Shown piece after piece: positions 10,073 to 19,093 of a DNA stretch of 64,000 nt. The translations under genes were made by a program, and so were the position numbers. The notes beneath the pieces are model-generated. The model was not told where the DNA came from. It did not search any database and was given only the letters and a program-made list of their open reading frames with translations. Source of the DNA: Glycomyces lechevalierae (GTDB lineage Bacteria; Actinomycetota; Actinomycetes; Mycobacteriales; Micromonosporaceae); assembly GCF_027622945.1 (NCBI RefSeq), contig NZ_JAPZVQ010000005.1:72040-136039 (forward strand). The letters are read 5' to 3'. Each line of letters opens with the position of its first letter. Within the stretch, counting starts at the first letter, position 1.

Positions 10073-11185
10073 GTGGTCCGCTTCGAAGAGGACGTCAGCA
10101 CACCCGCGCGCCTGGCCGGGCCCGGAGAAGGCATCGGCCGGGACGAACTGTCGCTCGCCACCCGCAACCACGGCCTGCCCCTCGAAGGCCTGCGCTACGA
10201 CGTCACCCCGCCCGGCATGCACTACGTCCTCGTCCACTACGACATCCCCTACGCCGAGGACGACACCTGGGAACTCACCATCGGCGGCCGCGTCGACCAC
10301 CCGCTCCGCCTGAGCCTCAACGACATCCGCTCATTCAAGCCCGTCACCACCCGCGTCACCATGGAATGCGCCGGCAACGGCCGCGCCCTCCTCTCACCCC
10401 GACCTGTCAGCCAACCCTGGCTGGTCGAAGCGGTCGGCACCGCCGACTGGACCGGCGTCCCCCTGCGCACCCTCCTCAACGAGGCCGGCGTACAGGACGA
10501 CGCCGTCGACGCGGTCTTCACCGGCGCCGACCACGGCGTGGAACGCGGCGTCGAACAGGACTACCAGCGCGCCCTCCCCCTCGACACCGCCCTCGGCGAC
10601 GAACCCGAGGTCCTGGTCGCCTACGCCATGAACGGCGCGCCCCTCCCGCCCCAGCACGGCCGCCCGCTCCGACTCGTCGTCCCCGGCTGGTACGGCATGG
10701 CCCACGTCAAATGGCTGCGCGACATCACCGTCACCGACGAACCCTTCACCGGCTTCCAGCACACCGTCGCCTACCGCCTCCGCCACGACCCCGACGACGA
10801 AGGCGTCCCGGTCACCCGCATCGCTCCGCGCGCCCTCATGGTCCCGCCCGGCTTCCCCGACTTCATGTCCCGCACCCGCATCGTCCGCCCCGGCCCGGTC
10901 CGCCTCGAAGGCCGCGCCTGGTCCGGCCAAGCCCCCCTCGCCACCGTCGACATCAGCACCGACGACGGCGCCACCTGGGACCCCGCCACCCTCGAGACCC
11001 CCGCCGACCACCGCTGGGCCTGGCGCCGTTGGACCTTCGACTGGACCGCCACCCCCGGCCCCCACACCCTCACCGCCCGCGCCACCGACGCCGAAGGCCG
11101 CACCCAACCCCTCGCCCAACCCTGGAACCGAGGCGGCTTCGCCAACAACCTCGTCCAACGCCTCCCCGTCCACTGCACCGACTGA
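10073..11185 (+). CDS. Sulfite oxidase-like molybdopterin oxidoreductase
   Basis: A 370-aa enzyme with the Moco-binding sulfite-oxidase fold (about residues 45-215) and a C-terminal dimerisation domain (about 235-360). The molybdenum-ligating Cys99 is in TMECAGNGR. Further family segments are DHGVERGVEQDYQRALP, AYAMNGAPLPPQHGRPLRLVVPGWYGMAHVKWL and GRAWSGQAP. No heme domain and no Tat signal are present, so it is likely cytoplasmic; the substrate is unknown. The start is GTG at 10073, with TACGCT six nt upstream suggesting a leaderless message. It follows the WYL regulator by 47 bp. Confidence 0.9.
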   Translation: MVRFEEDVSTPARLAGPGEGIGRDELSLATRNHGLPLEGLRYDVTPPGMHYVLVHYDIPYAEDDTWELTIGGRVDHPLRLSLNDIRSFKPVTTRVTMECAGNGRALLSPRPVSQPWLVEAVGTADWTGVPLRTLLNEAGVQDDAVDAVFTGADHGVERGVEQDYQRALPLDTALGDEPEVLVAYAMNGAPLPPQHGRPLRLVVPGWYGMAHVKWLRDITVTDEPFTGFQHTVAYRLRHDPDDEGVPVTRIAPRALMVPPGFPDFMSRTRIVRPGPVRLEGRAWSGQAPLATVDISTDDGATWDPATLETPADHRWAWRRWTFDWTATPGPHTLTARATDAEGRTQPLAQPWNRGGFANNLVQRLPVHCTD

Positions 11186-11200
11186 CCCCGCACAGCAAAA

Positions 11201-11224
11201 AAGGCCCCGAACCTTCGAGGCCTT
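11201..11224 (-). terminator. Terminator of tRNA-Leu
   Basis: On the minus strand AAGGCCTCGAA and TTCGGGGCCTT form an 11-bp stem (one U-G wobble) with a 2-nt loop, followed by TTTT. It begins 4 nt past the CCA end of the tRNA. On the plus strand it also follows the oxidoreductase stop. Confidence 0.8.
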
Positions 11225-11228
11225 CCGA

Positions 11229-11313
11229 TGGTGCGCGAGGGGGGACTTGAACCCCCACGTCCGAGGACACAGGAACCTAAATCCTGCGCGTCTGCCAGTT
11301 CCGCCACTCGCGC
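11229..11313 (-). tRNA. tRNA-Leu (anticodon TAG)
   Basis: The 85-nt gene has acceptor arms GCGCGAG and CTCGCGC, discriminator A and an encoded CCA (11229-11231). The anticodon stem CAGGA/TCCTG encloses the loop TTTAGGT, which gives anticodon UAG and reads CUA. The long variable arm is the class II form expected for leucine. Its terminator is at 11201-11224. Confidence 0.95.
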
Positions 11314-11427
11314 GAGCAGTGAGGTCGGCGGCATCGTTCCCGATGCGCCCGACGCCGTGCCGGGTGGTCCGGCCATGGGCAGCAACTAGTGTTTCACACG
11401 CTCCAGGGGTCCCGTAGTCTGGTGGGG

Positions 11428-12156
11428 ATGACTCGACCTGACAAGCGCGCCGCCGATGAGCTGCGCCCCGTGAAGTTCACCCGATCCTGGACCGACCACC
11501 CCGAGGGTTCGGTGCTCGTTGAATTCGGCCGCACCCGGGTGCTCTGCACCGCGACGGTGACGCCGGGCGTGCCGCGCTGGCGGCGCGGGTCCGGCGAGGG
11601 GTGGGTGACCGCCGAGTACTCGATGCTCCCGCGCTCCACGCACTCCCGTTCCGACCGCGAATCGATCCGCGGGAAGATCGGCGGCCGCACGCACGAGATC
11701 TCGCGCCTCATCGGCCGGTCCCTGCGCGCCTGCATCGACTTCAAGGCTTTGGGCGAGAACACGATCACCCTCGACTGCGATGTGCTGCAGGCCGACGGCG
11801 GGACGCGGACGGCCGCGATCACCGGCGCCTACATCGCGCTGCACGACGCGGTGGACTGGCTCAAGGAGCAGAAGATCGCCCGCAAGCCGGACAAGATCCT
11901 GACGACCTCGGTCGCCGCGATCAGCGTCGGCGTCGTCAACGGCGTGCCCGTGCTCGACCTCCCGTACGAGGAGGACGTGGCCGCGTCCGTGGACATGAAC
12001 GTGGTCTGCACCGGCGAAGGCGACTTCGTCGAGGTCCAGGGCACGGGCGAGGAGGCGGTGTTCAACCGCGCCGAGCTCGACACACTCCTGGACCTGGCCC
12101 TCAAGGGCTGCAAGGAACTCGCCGGCCTCCAGGCCCGGACCCTGCTGTCGTCATGA
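11428..12156 (+). CDS. rph: Ribonuclease PH
   Basis: Phosphorolytic 3'-5' exoribonuclease that trims tRNA 3' ends; 242 aa, the normal length. Family blocks are [45 protein letters not shown] ([15 protein letters not shown]), [20 protein letters not shown] and [21 protein letters not shown]. The start chosen is ATG at 11428, preceded by TAGTCT 7 nt upstream, so it is likely leaderless. Its stop overlaps the rdgB start (ATGA), the conserved rph-rdgB coupling. Confidence 0.97.
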   Translation: MTRPDKRAADELRPVKFTRSWTDHPEGSVLVEFGRTRVLCTATVTPGVPRWRRGSGEGWVTAEYSMLPRSTHSRSDRESIRGKIGGRTHEISRLIGRSLRACIDFKALGENTITLDCDVLQADGGTRTAAITGAYIALHDAVDWLKEQKIARKPDKILTTSVAAISVGVVNGVPVLDLPYEEDVAASVDMNVVCTGEGDFVEVQGTGEEAVFNRAELDTLLDLALKGCKELAGLQARTLLSS

Positions 12157-12737
12157 GGGTCCTGCTCGCCACCCGCAACGCCGGGAAGATCGAGGAGCTG
12201 CGGCAGATCCTCGCCGAGGCCGCGCCGGAGATCGAGCTGGTCGGCCTCGACGCCGTCGCCGACTACCCCGAGACCCCCGAGACCGAGCTGACCTTCGCCG
12301 GGAACGCGCTCCTCAAGGCCCGCGACGGCGTCAAGCACACCGGGCTCGCGACGATCGCCGACGACTCCGGCCTGGCCGTCGACGCACTGAACGGGATGCC
12401 CGGCGTGCTCTCGGCCCGCTGGGCCGGCAGCGAGAAGGACGACGCGGCGAACAACGCGCTGCTGCTCGACCAGCTCGCCGACGTCCCCGACGGCCTGCGC
12501 GGCGCCAAGTTCGTGTGCGCGGCCGCGATCGTCTGGCCCGACGGCCGCGAACTCGTCGTCCACGGCGAGATGCGCGGCACCGTCGGCCGTGGCCCCAAGG
12601 GCGCCAACGGGTTCGGTTACGACCCGCTGTTCACCCCGGACGGCTTCGACCGGACCAGCGCGGAGATCTCCGCGGCGGAGAAGAACGCGATCTCCCACCG
12701 CGGCAAAGCATTCCGCGAGCTTGCGAGCGGAATCTGA
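12153..12737 (+). CDS. rdgB: XTP/dITP pyrophosphatase (RdgB/HAM1)
   Basis: House-cleaning enzyme that hydrolyses XTP, ITP and dITP to the monophosphates so they are not incorporated into nucleic acids. 194 aa. Motifs are [47 protein letters not shown] and [12 protein letters not shown], then [10 protein letters not shown]. It is translationally coupled to rph. The extreme 3' end, ATTCCGCGAGCTTGCGAG then CGGAAT, is an inverted repeat that also resembles part of the dispersed 24-bp element found elsewhere in the window. Confidence 0.97.
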   Translation: MRVLLATRNAGKIEELRQILAEAAPEIELVGLDAVADYPETPETELTFAGNALLKARDGVKHTGLATIADDSGLAVDALNGMPGVLSARWAGSEKDDAANNALLLDQLADVPDGLRGAKFVCAAAIVWPDGRELVVHGEMRGTVGRGPKGANGFGYDPLFTPDGFDRTSAEISAAEKNAISHRGKAFRELASGI

Positions 12738-12807
12738 AGCACAGTAGAGAACTGGCGAAGCAGATCTAGCGCGCAGTCGCAAACTCGCGGAGCGGATCTC
12801 AAGCATG

Positions 12808-12831
12808 AAAGGCGGCCCCAGGGCCGCCTTT
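12808..12831. terminator. Bidirectional terminator between rdgB and bcp2
   Basis: AAAGGCGGCCC (12808-12818) pairs perfectly with GGGCCGCCTTT (12821-12831). It has A and T tails on both sides and sits between convergent genes. Confidence 0.85.
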
Positions 12832-12834
12832 TCG

Positions 12835-13284
12835 CTATCGCGCCTTCAGCAGTTCCAGGGCCTTGTCGGCGTGCGCGTTCATGTTCAGCTCGCTCTTGAA
12901 CGCGCCCAGGATGCGCCGGTCCTCGCCGATCACGAAGGTCTTGCGCTTGGTCGCGACGATGCCGAGCTTGCGCCGCACGCCGAAGGCCTCGGCGATCTTG
13001 CCCTCCGGGTCCGACAGGAGCGGGTACCCGAAGTCGTGCTTCGCGGCGAACGCCGCCTGGCGGTCGACCGTGTCGTGCGAGATGCCCACGGGGGTGGCGC
13101 CCACGGCCTTGAAGTCGGCGGCGAGGTCGCGGAAGTGGCAGGCCTCGGCGGTGCAGCCGGCCGTCATCGCCTGCGGGTAGAAGAAGAGCACGACCGGGCC
13201 GGACGCGAGGAGCTCGTCGAGGCTGCGGGGGTTGCCGTGGTCGTCGTCGAGGGTGAATGCGGGGGCGGTGTCTCCGGTGTCCAT
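12835..13284 (-). CDS. Peroxiredoxin, BCP/PrxQ family (second copy)
   Basis: A thiol peroxidase of 149 aa with the APAFTL opening and Cys44/Cys49 in MTAGCTAEAC, the same spacing as the other BCP at 3017-3493. It diverges from that copy in the middle and C-terminal parts (VGISHDTVDRQAAFAAKHDFGYPLLSDPEGKIAEAFGV), so the two are distinct paralogues rather than a recent duplication. The start is ATG at 13284; on the minus strand TACACT lies 7 nt before it, consistent with a leaderless message. Confidence 0.92.
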   Translation of the reverse strand: MDTGDTAPAFTLDDDHGNPRSLDELLASGPVVLFFYPQAMTAGCTAEACHFRDLAADFKAVGATPVGISHDTVDRQAAFAAKHDFGYPLLSDPEGKIAEAFGVRRKLGIVATKRKTFVIGEDRRILGAFKSELNMNAHADKALELLKAR

Positions 13285-13438
13285 GAAGCCGAGTGTATCC
13301 GCGGTTCCCGGGATAGGACCGTTCGAGCACGGGCCGCCCGGAACCGTTGCAATCCGACCAGAGATATAGATACACTCGAATATCACAATATCGTCGGCAG
13401 CAGTCCACGAGATCGCGCTGGTTCCGCGAGGGCCAGGT

Positions 13439-13452
13439 TGGGAGCGCTCCAT
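13439..13452. promoter_or_regulatory. CebR/CelR-like operator
   Basis: TGGGAGCGCTCCAT matches 12 of 14 positions of the cellulose-utilisation operator TGGGAGCGCTCCCA bound by CebR (Streptomyces) and CelR (Thermobifida), with a perfect GGAGCGCTCC core. It lies 21 bp before the start of the polysaccharide monooxygenase gene, where a bound repressor would block expression until cello-oligosaccharide is present. Confidence 0.8.
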
Positions 13453-13473
13453 GTCCGTCAGAGGAGTCAATCC

Positions 13474-14607
13474 ATGTCCACCACCGCCACGGCGGCGCTG
13501 CGCGGCAGACGCCGCCGCATCGCCGCCGTCATGTCCATGGTCCTCGCCGCCGTAGCGGCGATGACCATCACCGGGCTCTTCAGCAGAGACGAGGCGCAGG
13601 CGCACGGCGCCACCGTCTTCCCCGGCTCGCGCCAGTACTTCTGCTACTTCGACGCCCTCACCCAGAACGGCGCCCTCGACCCCTACAACGAGGCCTGCCA
13701 GGCCGCGTTCGACGAAGTCGGCCCGACCCCGTTCTACAACTGGTTCGGGAACCTCGACTCCAACGGCGCCGGCCAGACCGTCGGGTACATCCCCGACGGG
13801 CGCCTCTGCGACGGCAACGGCAAGGGCCCGTACGACTTCGAGCCCTTCAACGCCCCCGGCAACTGGCCGCGCACGCACGTGACCGCCGGCGACACCGTCG
13901 AATGGCGCTACAACAACTGGGCGCACCACCCCGGCCGCTTCGACCTCTACATCACCAAGGACGGGTGGGACCCGAGCCAGCCGATCGGCTGGGACGACCT
14001 CGAGAAGTTCCAGACCATCACCAACCCGCCCTCCAACGGCGGCCCCGGCAGCGACGACCACTACTACTACGCGAACATGACGCTGCCCCAGAAGGACGGC
14101 TACCACATCGTCTTCACCCACTGGGTGCGCTCGGACTCGAACGAGAACTTCTACGCGTGCTCTGACATCGAGTTCGACGGCGGCAACGGCGAGATCACCG
14201 GCATCCGCCCCGGCGCGGAGCTCCCCGGCAACGACGGCGGCGTCGTCGACCCGCCGACCGACCCGACCACCTCCCCGACCGAGGGTCCGACCGGCAACCC
14301 GACGGGCACCTGCACCGCCACCGCCTCGGTCTACTCCTGGGACGGCGGCGCGACCGTGAACGTCACGGTCAAGAACACCGGCAGCGCCTCGATGGGCGGC
14401 TGGATGATCCACTGGCTGTGGCCGCCGAACTCCGGCATCGCCGTCCGCGACTCGTGGAACACGACCATCAGCACCATGGGCGACATGCAGATGGCGAGCC
14501 CATCCGGATGGAACGCGACCATCGCGTCGGGCGGGACGGCGAGCTTCGGCTTCAACGCCACCGGCAACCTCACCACCATGCCTCCCATGGAGTGCATGCC
14601 CGCGTGA
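13474..14607 (+). CDS. Secreted AA10 lytic polysaccharide monooxygenase with CBM2
   Basis: Copper enzyme that oxidatively cleaves crystalline cellulose or chitin outside the cell. 377 aa. The signal peptide is cleaved after AQA (residue 43) to expose His44, the essential N-terminal copper ligand (HGATVFPGSRQYFC). The second histidine-brace residue is in NNWAHHPGRFDLYITKDGWDP (His151/152). A Pro/Thr linker near 255-280 (DPTTSPTEGPTGNPTG) leads to a family 2 carbohydrate-binding module (about 283-377). Ribosome site GAGGAG. The CebR-like box upstream favours cellulose as the target. Confidence 0.94.
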   Translation: MSTTATAALRGRRRRIAAVMSMVLAAVAAMTITGLFSRDEAQAHGATVFPGSRQYFCYFDALTQNGALDPYNEACQAAFDEVGPTPFYNWFGNLDSNGAGQTVGYIPDGRLCDGNGKGPYDFEPFNAPGNWPRTHVTAGDTVEWRYNNWAHHPGRFDLYITKDGWDPSQPIGWDDLEKFQTITNPPSNGGPGSDDHYYYANMTLPQKDGYHIVFTHWVRSDSNENFYACSDIEFDGGNGEITGIRPGAELPGNDGGVVDPPTDPTTSPTEGPTGNPTGTCTATASVYSWDGGATVNVTVKNTGSASMGGWMIHWLWPPNSGIAVRDSWNTTISTMGDMQMASPSGWNATIASGGTASFGFNATGNLTTMPPMECMPA

Positions 14608-14741
14608 CACCGCGGTGATTCCCGAGAACGACGGCTGCCAGGCGAGAACCTGAAGGATCGTCGAAATATCACCGCTTCCACTCCTCCCCCCGCGGACCTC
14701 CTGGAATACTTGAACCAGCAGGTCTTCCGGGGGGAGGAGCC

Positions 14742-15623
14742 ATGTCAGCATCCACAGCGTCGGCGCGAGCCGCGTCCGAGCCGATGACCGCGAACACGCG
14801 CGCCGGCATCGTCGTCCAGACCTACATCTCCGATCACGTCGACGCGCTCAACCGCGCGATCGCCGCCTTCGAACGCCAAGCGCCCGGCTCCGCCGGCGCC
14901 GTCCGCGCCACCATCCACCGACTCCGCACCGACATCCGCGGCTACGCCCACCTGTTCACGCAGACCCTGCCGCGCAGCCAGGAACTCGACCACCTCCTCG
15001 CGGCCCTCAAGCACACCGAGGACCTCGAGAAGCTCTGCGTCCACTTCGCCGACCGCTTCGCCCAGCTCGGCCTCGCCGCCCCCGACTACCCGAAATGGTA
15101 TGGGGCCATTGAGAACGAGATGCGCGAGTCGTACCGGCAGACCGAGGGCATCGCCTCCCAGACCTGGGTCGCGGTCCTCCTCAGCGAGGTCCGCATGTTC
15201 GCCGAGCACGCCCGGTTCAGCCGAGACGGCGACAAGCCCGCCTCCTCGCTCCTGGGCGTCCTCTCGCAGGCGAAGACCCACCTGCTCGACACCTACGGCA
15301 AGCTCAGCTACGCGACCGACCTCGTGCTCGCCCGCGACGAGACCCGCATCGCCGCCCGCGAAGCGCACTACCTCGCGGAGGTCGCCGCGCCGGCCCTCGG
15401 CCGCACCGCCGAGGACATGGTCACGCACTTCGGCGATCTCCAGCACCTGCTGGATCAGTACCGCCAGGCCGTGATCGCCCGCAACTGGCTCCTGCGCCTG
15501 CCGGGCGCGGACCGGGCCGACCGGCTCACCACGAGCCTCGCGGAACTCGAGAAGGAGCGCCTGCGCCACCTCGGCGAGGAGATCGACAGGGCCGCAGCGG
15601 ATCTCATCGGCCAGTCGCAGTGA
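14742..15623 (+). CDS. CHAD-like helical protein
   Basis: A 293-aa cytoplasmic protein with no signal or membrane segment, almost all alpha-helical. Residues about 50-75 (AVRATIHRLRTDIRGYAHLF) look like the conserved histidine/arginine segment of CHAD domains, which bind inorganic polyphosphate through basic surfaces. However, the second His/Arg repeat of classical CHAD is weak, so this is a tentative assignment. It has a very strong ribosome site (GGGGGGAGG) and its own terminator, and stands alone between two unrelated genes. Confidence 0.55.
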   Translation: MSASTASARAASEPMTANTRAGIVVQTYISDHVDALNRAIAAFERQAPGSAGAVRATIHRLRTDIRGYAHLFTQTLPRSQELDHLLAALKHTEDLEKLCVHFADRFAQLGLAAPDYPKWYGAIENEMRESYRQTEGIASQTWVAVLLSEVRMFAEHARFSRDGDKPASSLLGVLSQAKTHLLDTYGKLSYATDLVLARDETRIAAREAHYLAEVAAPALGRTAEDMVTHFGDLQHLLDQYRQAVIARNWLLRLPGADRADRLTTSLAELEKERLRHLGEEIDRAAADLIGQSQ

Positions 15624-15642
15624 AAGCACCCGAGCACGGCAA

Positions 15643-15674
15643 ACGGGCCCGAGGCGAAAGCCTTGGGCCCGTTG
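15643..15674. terminator. Terminator after the CHAD-like gene
   Basis: AACGGGCCCGAGGC (15643-15656) and GCCTTGGGCCCGTT (15661-15674) form a 14-bp stem with one mismatch and a GAAA tetraloop. It lies between convergent genes. Confidence 0.85.
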
Positions 15675-15684
15675 CATTCTCACG

Positions 15685-17328
15685 CTAGCCGCGGAGGACG
15701 GACGCCAGGTTGTCGAGGCCGATCGGGCCGAGGTTGAGGGCGCGGGTGTGCCAGGCCTTCAGGTCGAACGCGGACCCGGCGGCGGCCTGCGCTTCGGCGC
15801 GGGCGTCGACCCAGGCGCGTTCGCCCAGCTTGTAGCAGATGGCCTGGGCCGGCCAGCCCGCGTAGCGAACGATCTCGGGGTAGGCGCGGTGCCCGGCGAT
15901 GCGGCCGCGGGACTTGAGCACCTCGAGGGCGACGTCGAAGTTCCACCGTTCGCCGTGGCGCTTCGCCTCGGCGGCGGGCAGCGGCAGGTCGAGGTGCCAG
16001 CCGATGTCGATCACGACGCGGGCGGCGCGCAGCGCGGAGCCCTTGAGCATGCCGAGGCGGGTGCCCTCGTCGGTGAACCAGCCCAGTTCGTCCGAGAGGC
16101 GCTCGGCGTACAGCGCCCAGCCCTCGGCGTGGCCGGAGACGGACCCGAAGACCTTCGCGAAGCGGGAGAGGCCGTCGCCGGCGACCTTGGTCTGGCCGAT
16201 CTGGAGGTGGTGGCCGGGGACGCCTTCGTGGAAGACGGTGGTCAGCTCGCCCCAGGTGCGGAACGTCTCGCGTTCGGCCACGGGCCACCAGGTGCGGCCG
16301 GGCCGGGAGAGGTCCTCGCTCGGGCCGGTGTAGTAGGCGGAGCCGGCGGAGGAGCCGTGCACGACCTGCACGTCGAGGTTCATCAGGCGCGGGTCGATGT
16401 CGAAGTGGACGCCGTTGAGCGCTTCGAGCGCGCCCTGGTGCTTCTCGGTGAGCCACGCCAGGTACGCCTCGTGGGTGTCCACGGCCTGGGTCGCGTCGAG
16501 ATGGGCGATGACCTCGTCGAGCCCGGCGTCGGGGAGGATCTTCCCCGCTTCGACCGCCATCTCGTCCTCGATGCGGTGCAGCTCGTCCCAGGCCCAGTCG
16601 TAGGCGTCGCGCGGGTCGAGGACCGCGCCGAGCGTGGAGCGGGCCGCGAGCAGGTACCGCTCCTCGCCCACGCCGTCGCGCTCGGCGGCGTGCGGGGCGT
16701 AGGTGCGCTCGAGGTAGTCGGCGGCGGCGTTGAACGCCTGGTACGCGGCTTCGGCGGCGTCGCGCAGGTCGCGGGCCTGGGGGCCGTCGCCGTAGGCCTC
16801 GAGGTGCTTGTCGAAGGCGCGGGTCTCGGCGCTGCGGCGGGCCTGCTTGACGCCTTCGGTGACCTGGAGGAGAGCGACCGTGGAGCCGGCCTCGATCCCG
16901 GCGTTGAGGGTCTGGCGCCAGGTGGCGAGCATTTCGGGGATGGCGCGCATCCGCGAGACGTTGAGCCGCCAGTCGTTCTCGGTCTTGCGCGGCGCGAGGT
17001 CCACATACCCGACGAAGTTCTGCAGCATCCCGTACGGGACGCGCAGGGCGCGGCGCCATTCGCCGGCCTCGTGCTGCGCGACGCTCACTTCGAGGCGCTC
17101 GGCCATGTGGAGGCGGGCCAGGTCGTCGGCGGGTCCGGTCGATTCCAGGGCGTTGAGCTTCGCGAGGGTGTCGGCGTCGAGCTTCGCGCGCTGGGCGACG
17201 GCCTCGGGGCCGAAGTCGGTGGCGACGCCGAAGTCGCCTTTGATGCCGGCGAGCCCGGCGAACATGGGGTGGAGCCGGGCGTACGCGGTGATGTACTCGT
17301 CGGCCAAAGCGAATATCGGTGAGGTCAT
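15685..17328 (-). CDS. DUF885 family putative metallopeptidase
   Basis: A 547-aa protein of the DUF885 family, whose members carry a gluzincin-like zinc site. The motif is FHEGVPGHHLQIGQT (HExxPGHH form), with a downstream Glu-rich helix GHAEGWALYAERLSDELGWF supplying the further ligand. No signal peptide is present, so a cytoplasmic peptidase role is likely. The start is ATG at 17328, 10 nt after the nuoJ stop, so it may be cotranscribed with nuoIJ although no functional link is known. Confidence 0.85.
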   Translation of the reverse strand: MTSPIFALADEYITAYARLHPMFAGLAGIKGDFGVATDFGPEAVAQRAKLDADTLAKLNALESTGPADDLARLHMAERLEVSVAQHEAGEWRRALRVPYGMLQNFVGYVDLAPRKTENDWRLNVSRMRAIPEMLATWRQTLNAGIEAGSTVALLQVTEGVKQARRSAETRAFDKHLEAYGDGPQARDLRDAAEAAYQAFNAAADYLERTYAPHAAERDGVGEERYLLAARSTLGAVLDPRDAYDWAWDELHRIEDEMAVEAGKILPDAGLDEVIAHLDATQAVDTHEAYLAWLTEKHQGALEALNGVHFDIDPRLMNLDVQVVHGSSAGSAYYTGPSEDLSRPGRTWWPVAERETFRTWGELTTVFHEGVPGHHLQIGQTKVAGDGLSRFAKVFGSVSGHAEGWALYAERLSDELGWFTDEGTRLGMLKGSALRAARVVIDIGWHLDLPLPAAEAKRHGERWNFDVALEVLKSRGRIAGHRAYPEIVRYAGWPAQAICYKLGERAWVDARAEAQAAAGSAFDLKAWHTRALNLGPIGLDNLASVLRG

Positions 17329-17338
17329 GGCCGTCAGC

Positions 17339-17908
17339 TTACCGCGCGGCTAGTAATCCTTCGTTACGTGATTGTTGCTCGGCGGGCATCGTGTCAGCGC
17401 CCCCGTTGCCGACCGGATTCCGGGTCGAGACGACGACCGCGCCGACCAGGGCCGCGAGCAGCAGCAGCGACAGCACCTCGAACGGCAGCACCCAGTCGGC
17501 GAAGACCGCTTCGCCCATGACGGCCGCCGCGCCGCTCGCGCGGTCGTCGAGCCCCGCCTTCGTCCACCCGAACGCGCCGACCACGACGGCCGCGAGCCCG
17601 AGCCCGACGCCGCCCGCGATGAGCGCACCGGGGAGTCTCGCCCGGTCGAGGTCGTCGGAAGGATCGGTCGGCGCCCGCGTCAGCATCGTCGCGAACAGCA
17701 GCAGGACCACGATCGCGCCCACGTAGACGAGCACGAGCACCCACGCGAGGAATTCGGCGGTGAGCACGAGCGCGGCCCCGGCGATCCCGGCGAACGCGAC
17801 CGCGAGCCACAGCCCGGCCCGCACGATCCGGTCCGTGGTGACCACCGCGAGCGCGGCGCCGAGCGAGAGCAGCCCGAACGCGAGGAGCAGCACGTCAGCG
17901 AGGGTCAC
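17339..17908 (-). CDS. nuoJ: NADH-quinone oxidoreductase subunit J (isolated copy)
   Basis: Membrane subunit of complex I, 189 aa with five hydrophobic helices. The family pattern [55 protein letters not shown] is present in helices 2-3. The start overlaps the nuoI stop by 4 nt. nuoK and the other nuo genes are missing on both sides: the next gene downstream is a DUF885 peptidase. It could be part of a second partial nuo set, as some actinomycetes have, or a displaced fragment of the main operon. Confidence 0.9.
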   Translation of the reverse strand: MTLADVLLLAFGLLSLGAALAVVTTDRIVRAGLWLAVAFAGIAGAALVLTAEFLAWVLVLVYVGAIVVLLLFATMLTRAPTDPSDDLDRARLPGALIAGGVGLGLAAVVVGAFGWTKAGLDDRASGAAAVMGEAVFADWVLPFEVLSLLLLAALVGAVVVSTRNPVGNGGADTMPAEQQSRNEGLLAAR

Positions 17909-18381
17909 TCGGTCTCATCCGCCTTCACGGCCTCCGTCTTCGCCGACTCGGGCACGTTCCCCAGCCACTCCCCCAGGCGCTCCTTGTCGTGGAGTAGGTC
18001 GCGGATGTCGCCTTCGGCGTACGCGAAGTCGGGGGCCCAGAACAGGGCGTCGAAGGGGCACACGTCGACGCAGATCCCGCAGTACATGCACAGCGAGAAG
18101 TCGATGTCGAACCGGTCGAGCACGTTCACCTGCCGCGCCCGCGCCGCGCCTTCGACCTCGACGGTCTCCTTGTGCGAGTCGATGTAGATGCACCAGTCGG
18201 GGCATTCGCGGGCGCACAGCATGCAGGAGGTGCAGCTCGGCTCGTGCAGCGCGATCACGCCGCGCGTGCGTTCGGGCAGGTCGGGCTCGTGCTCGGGGTA
18301 CTGACTCGTGACCGCGCGGCGCGCGGCGGTGCGCGCGGTCTGCGCGAGACCGCTGGCCAGTCCGCTCCCGGGAAGCCTCAT
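17905..18381 (-). CDS. nuoI: NADH-quinone oxidoreductase subunit I (isolated copy)
   Basis: Peripheral iron-sulfur subunit that carries the N6a and N6b clusters. 158 aa. Two complete [4Fe-4S] motifs: [12 protein letters not shown] (Cys50, 53, 56, 60) and [12 protein letters not shown] (Cys98, 101, 104, 108). The flanking [11 protein letters not shown] and [26 protein letters not shown] match actinobacterial NuoI. The start is ATG at 18381. It is the first gene of a two-gene nuoIJ set with no other complex I gene in view. Confidence 0.93.
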   Translation of the reverse strand: MRLPGSGLASGLAQTARTAARRAVTSQYPEHEPDLPERTRGVIALHEPSCTSCMLCARECPDWCIYIDSHKETVEVEGAARARQVNVLDRFDIDFSLCMYCGICVDVCPFDALFWAPDFAYAEGDIRDLLHDKERLGEWLGNVPESAKTEAVKADETE

Positions 18382-18610
18382 GACCTCATCGTGGCAGATG
18401 GCACCGAGGTTTTCCAGACCCTGAGCCGCGCTTCGCGGATGAATTGCCGTTCCACGCCAAGGATCAGGCTGTCCGATTCCCGACTCGCCAGGCGCGGGCG
18501 AGGGGGCCGGTTTTCCCATGAAACCGCGTGCTGCGTCCACAAGAGCCGTTACCGTGAGCCATTGACACGTCACGTGCCGGGTGCGACCCGGCGCCGTTCG
18601 GGGAGGAACC

Positions 18611-19093
18611 GTGCCCATGCGAATGCCGCTGCCCATCCGAGGGATGCTCGCCGCGCTGACCGTCAGCGCCGCGCTCGTGCTGACCGCCGCCGCTCCGGCG
18701 AACGCGGCCGTCACCGTCACGCTCTCGCCGACGGCGGGCGCCGTGGGCACGCGCGTGGACGTGCTCGCCTCGGACTGCGACCAGGACGCGACCGGCGACG
18801 TCGAGAACACCGACACGAGCTTCAAGCTGCCGAAGAACAACAACAACGCCCAGGGCAGCTTCACGGTGACGGACAAGATGAAGCCCGGCTCGTACACGGT
18901 CACGGTGACCTGCGGATCGGACACCGCTTCCACGAAGTTCACGGTGACCTCGGGGACCGGCGCGGCGACCGGCGGCGGCTCGACGGCCTCGAACGCGGCC
19001 ACGGCGGTCCTGTGGACGGGCGCCGCAGCGGTGCTCGCCGCCGCCGCCGGGCTCTGGCTGCTCAAGCGCCGCAGCAATGTCACTGCCGCCTGA
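18611..19093 (+). CDS. Small secreted, membrane-anchored surface protein
   Basis: About 160 aa. It has a signal peptide ([21 protein letters not shown]), an Ig-like beta domain (about residues 35-115; [23 protein letters not shown] and [20 protein letters not shown], with a likely disulfide), a Gly/Ser/Thr linker, and a C-terminal membrane helix ending LLKRRSN. It has the layout of a sortase substrate but no LPxTG motif can be found before the helix. The start is GTG at 18611 after GGGAGG; ATG at 18617 is an alternative. It overlaps the class F sortase gene by 17 nt, so the two are coupled. Confidence 0.8.
   Translation: MPMRMPLPIRGMLAALTVSAALVLTAAAPANAAVTVTLSPTAGAVGTRVDVLASDCDQDATGDVENTDTSFKLPKNNNNAQGSFTVTDKMKPGSYTVTVTCGSDTASTKFTVTSGTGAATGGGSTASNAATAVLWTGAAAVLAAAAGLWLLKRRSNVTAA

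Noticed and set aside
12738..12807. Short open frames between rdgB and the terminator
   Set aside because: No ribosome site and no coding bias; only fragments resembling the dispersed element.
12835..14751. 638-aa frame spanning the LPMO gene antisense and bcp2
   Set aside because: Only the last 149 residues (bcp2) look like protein; the rest is antisense to the LPMO and contains no recognisable motif.
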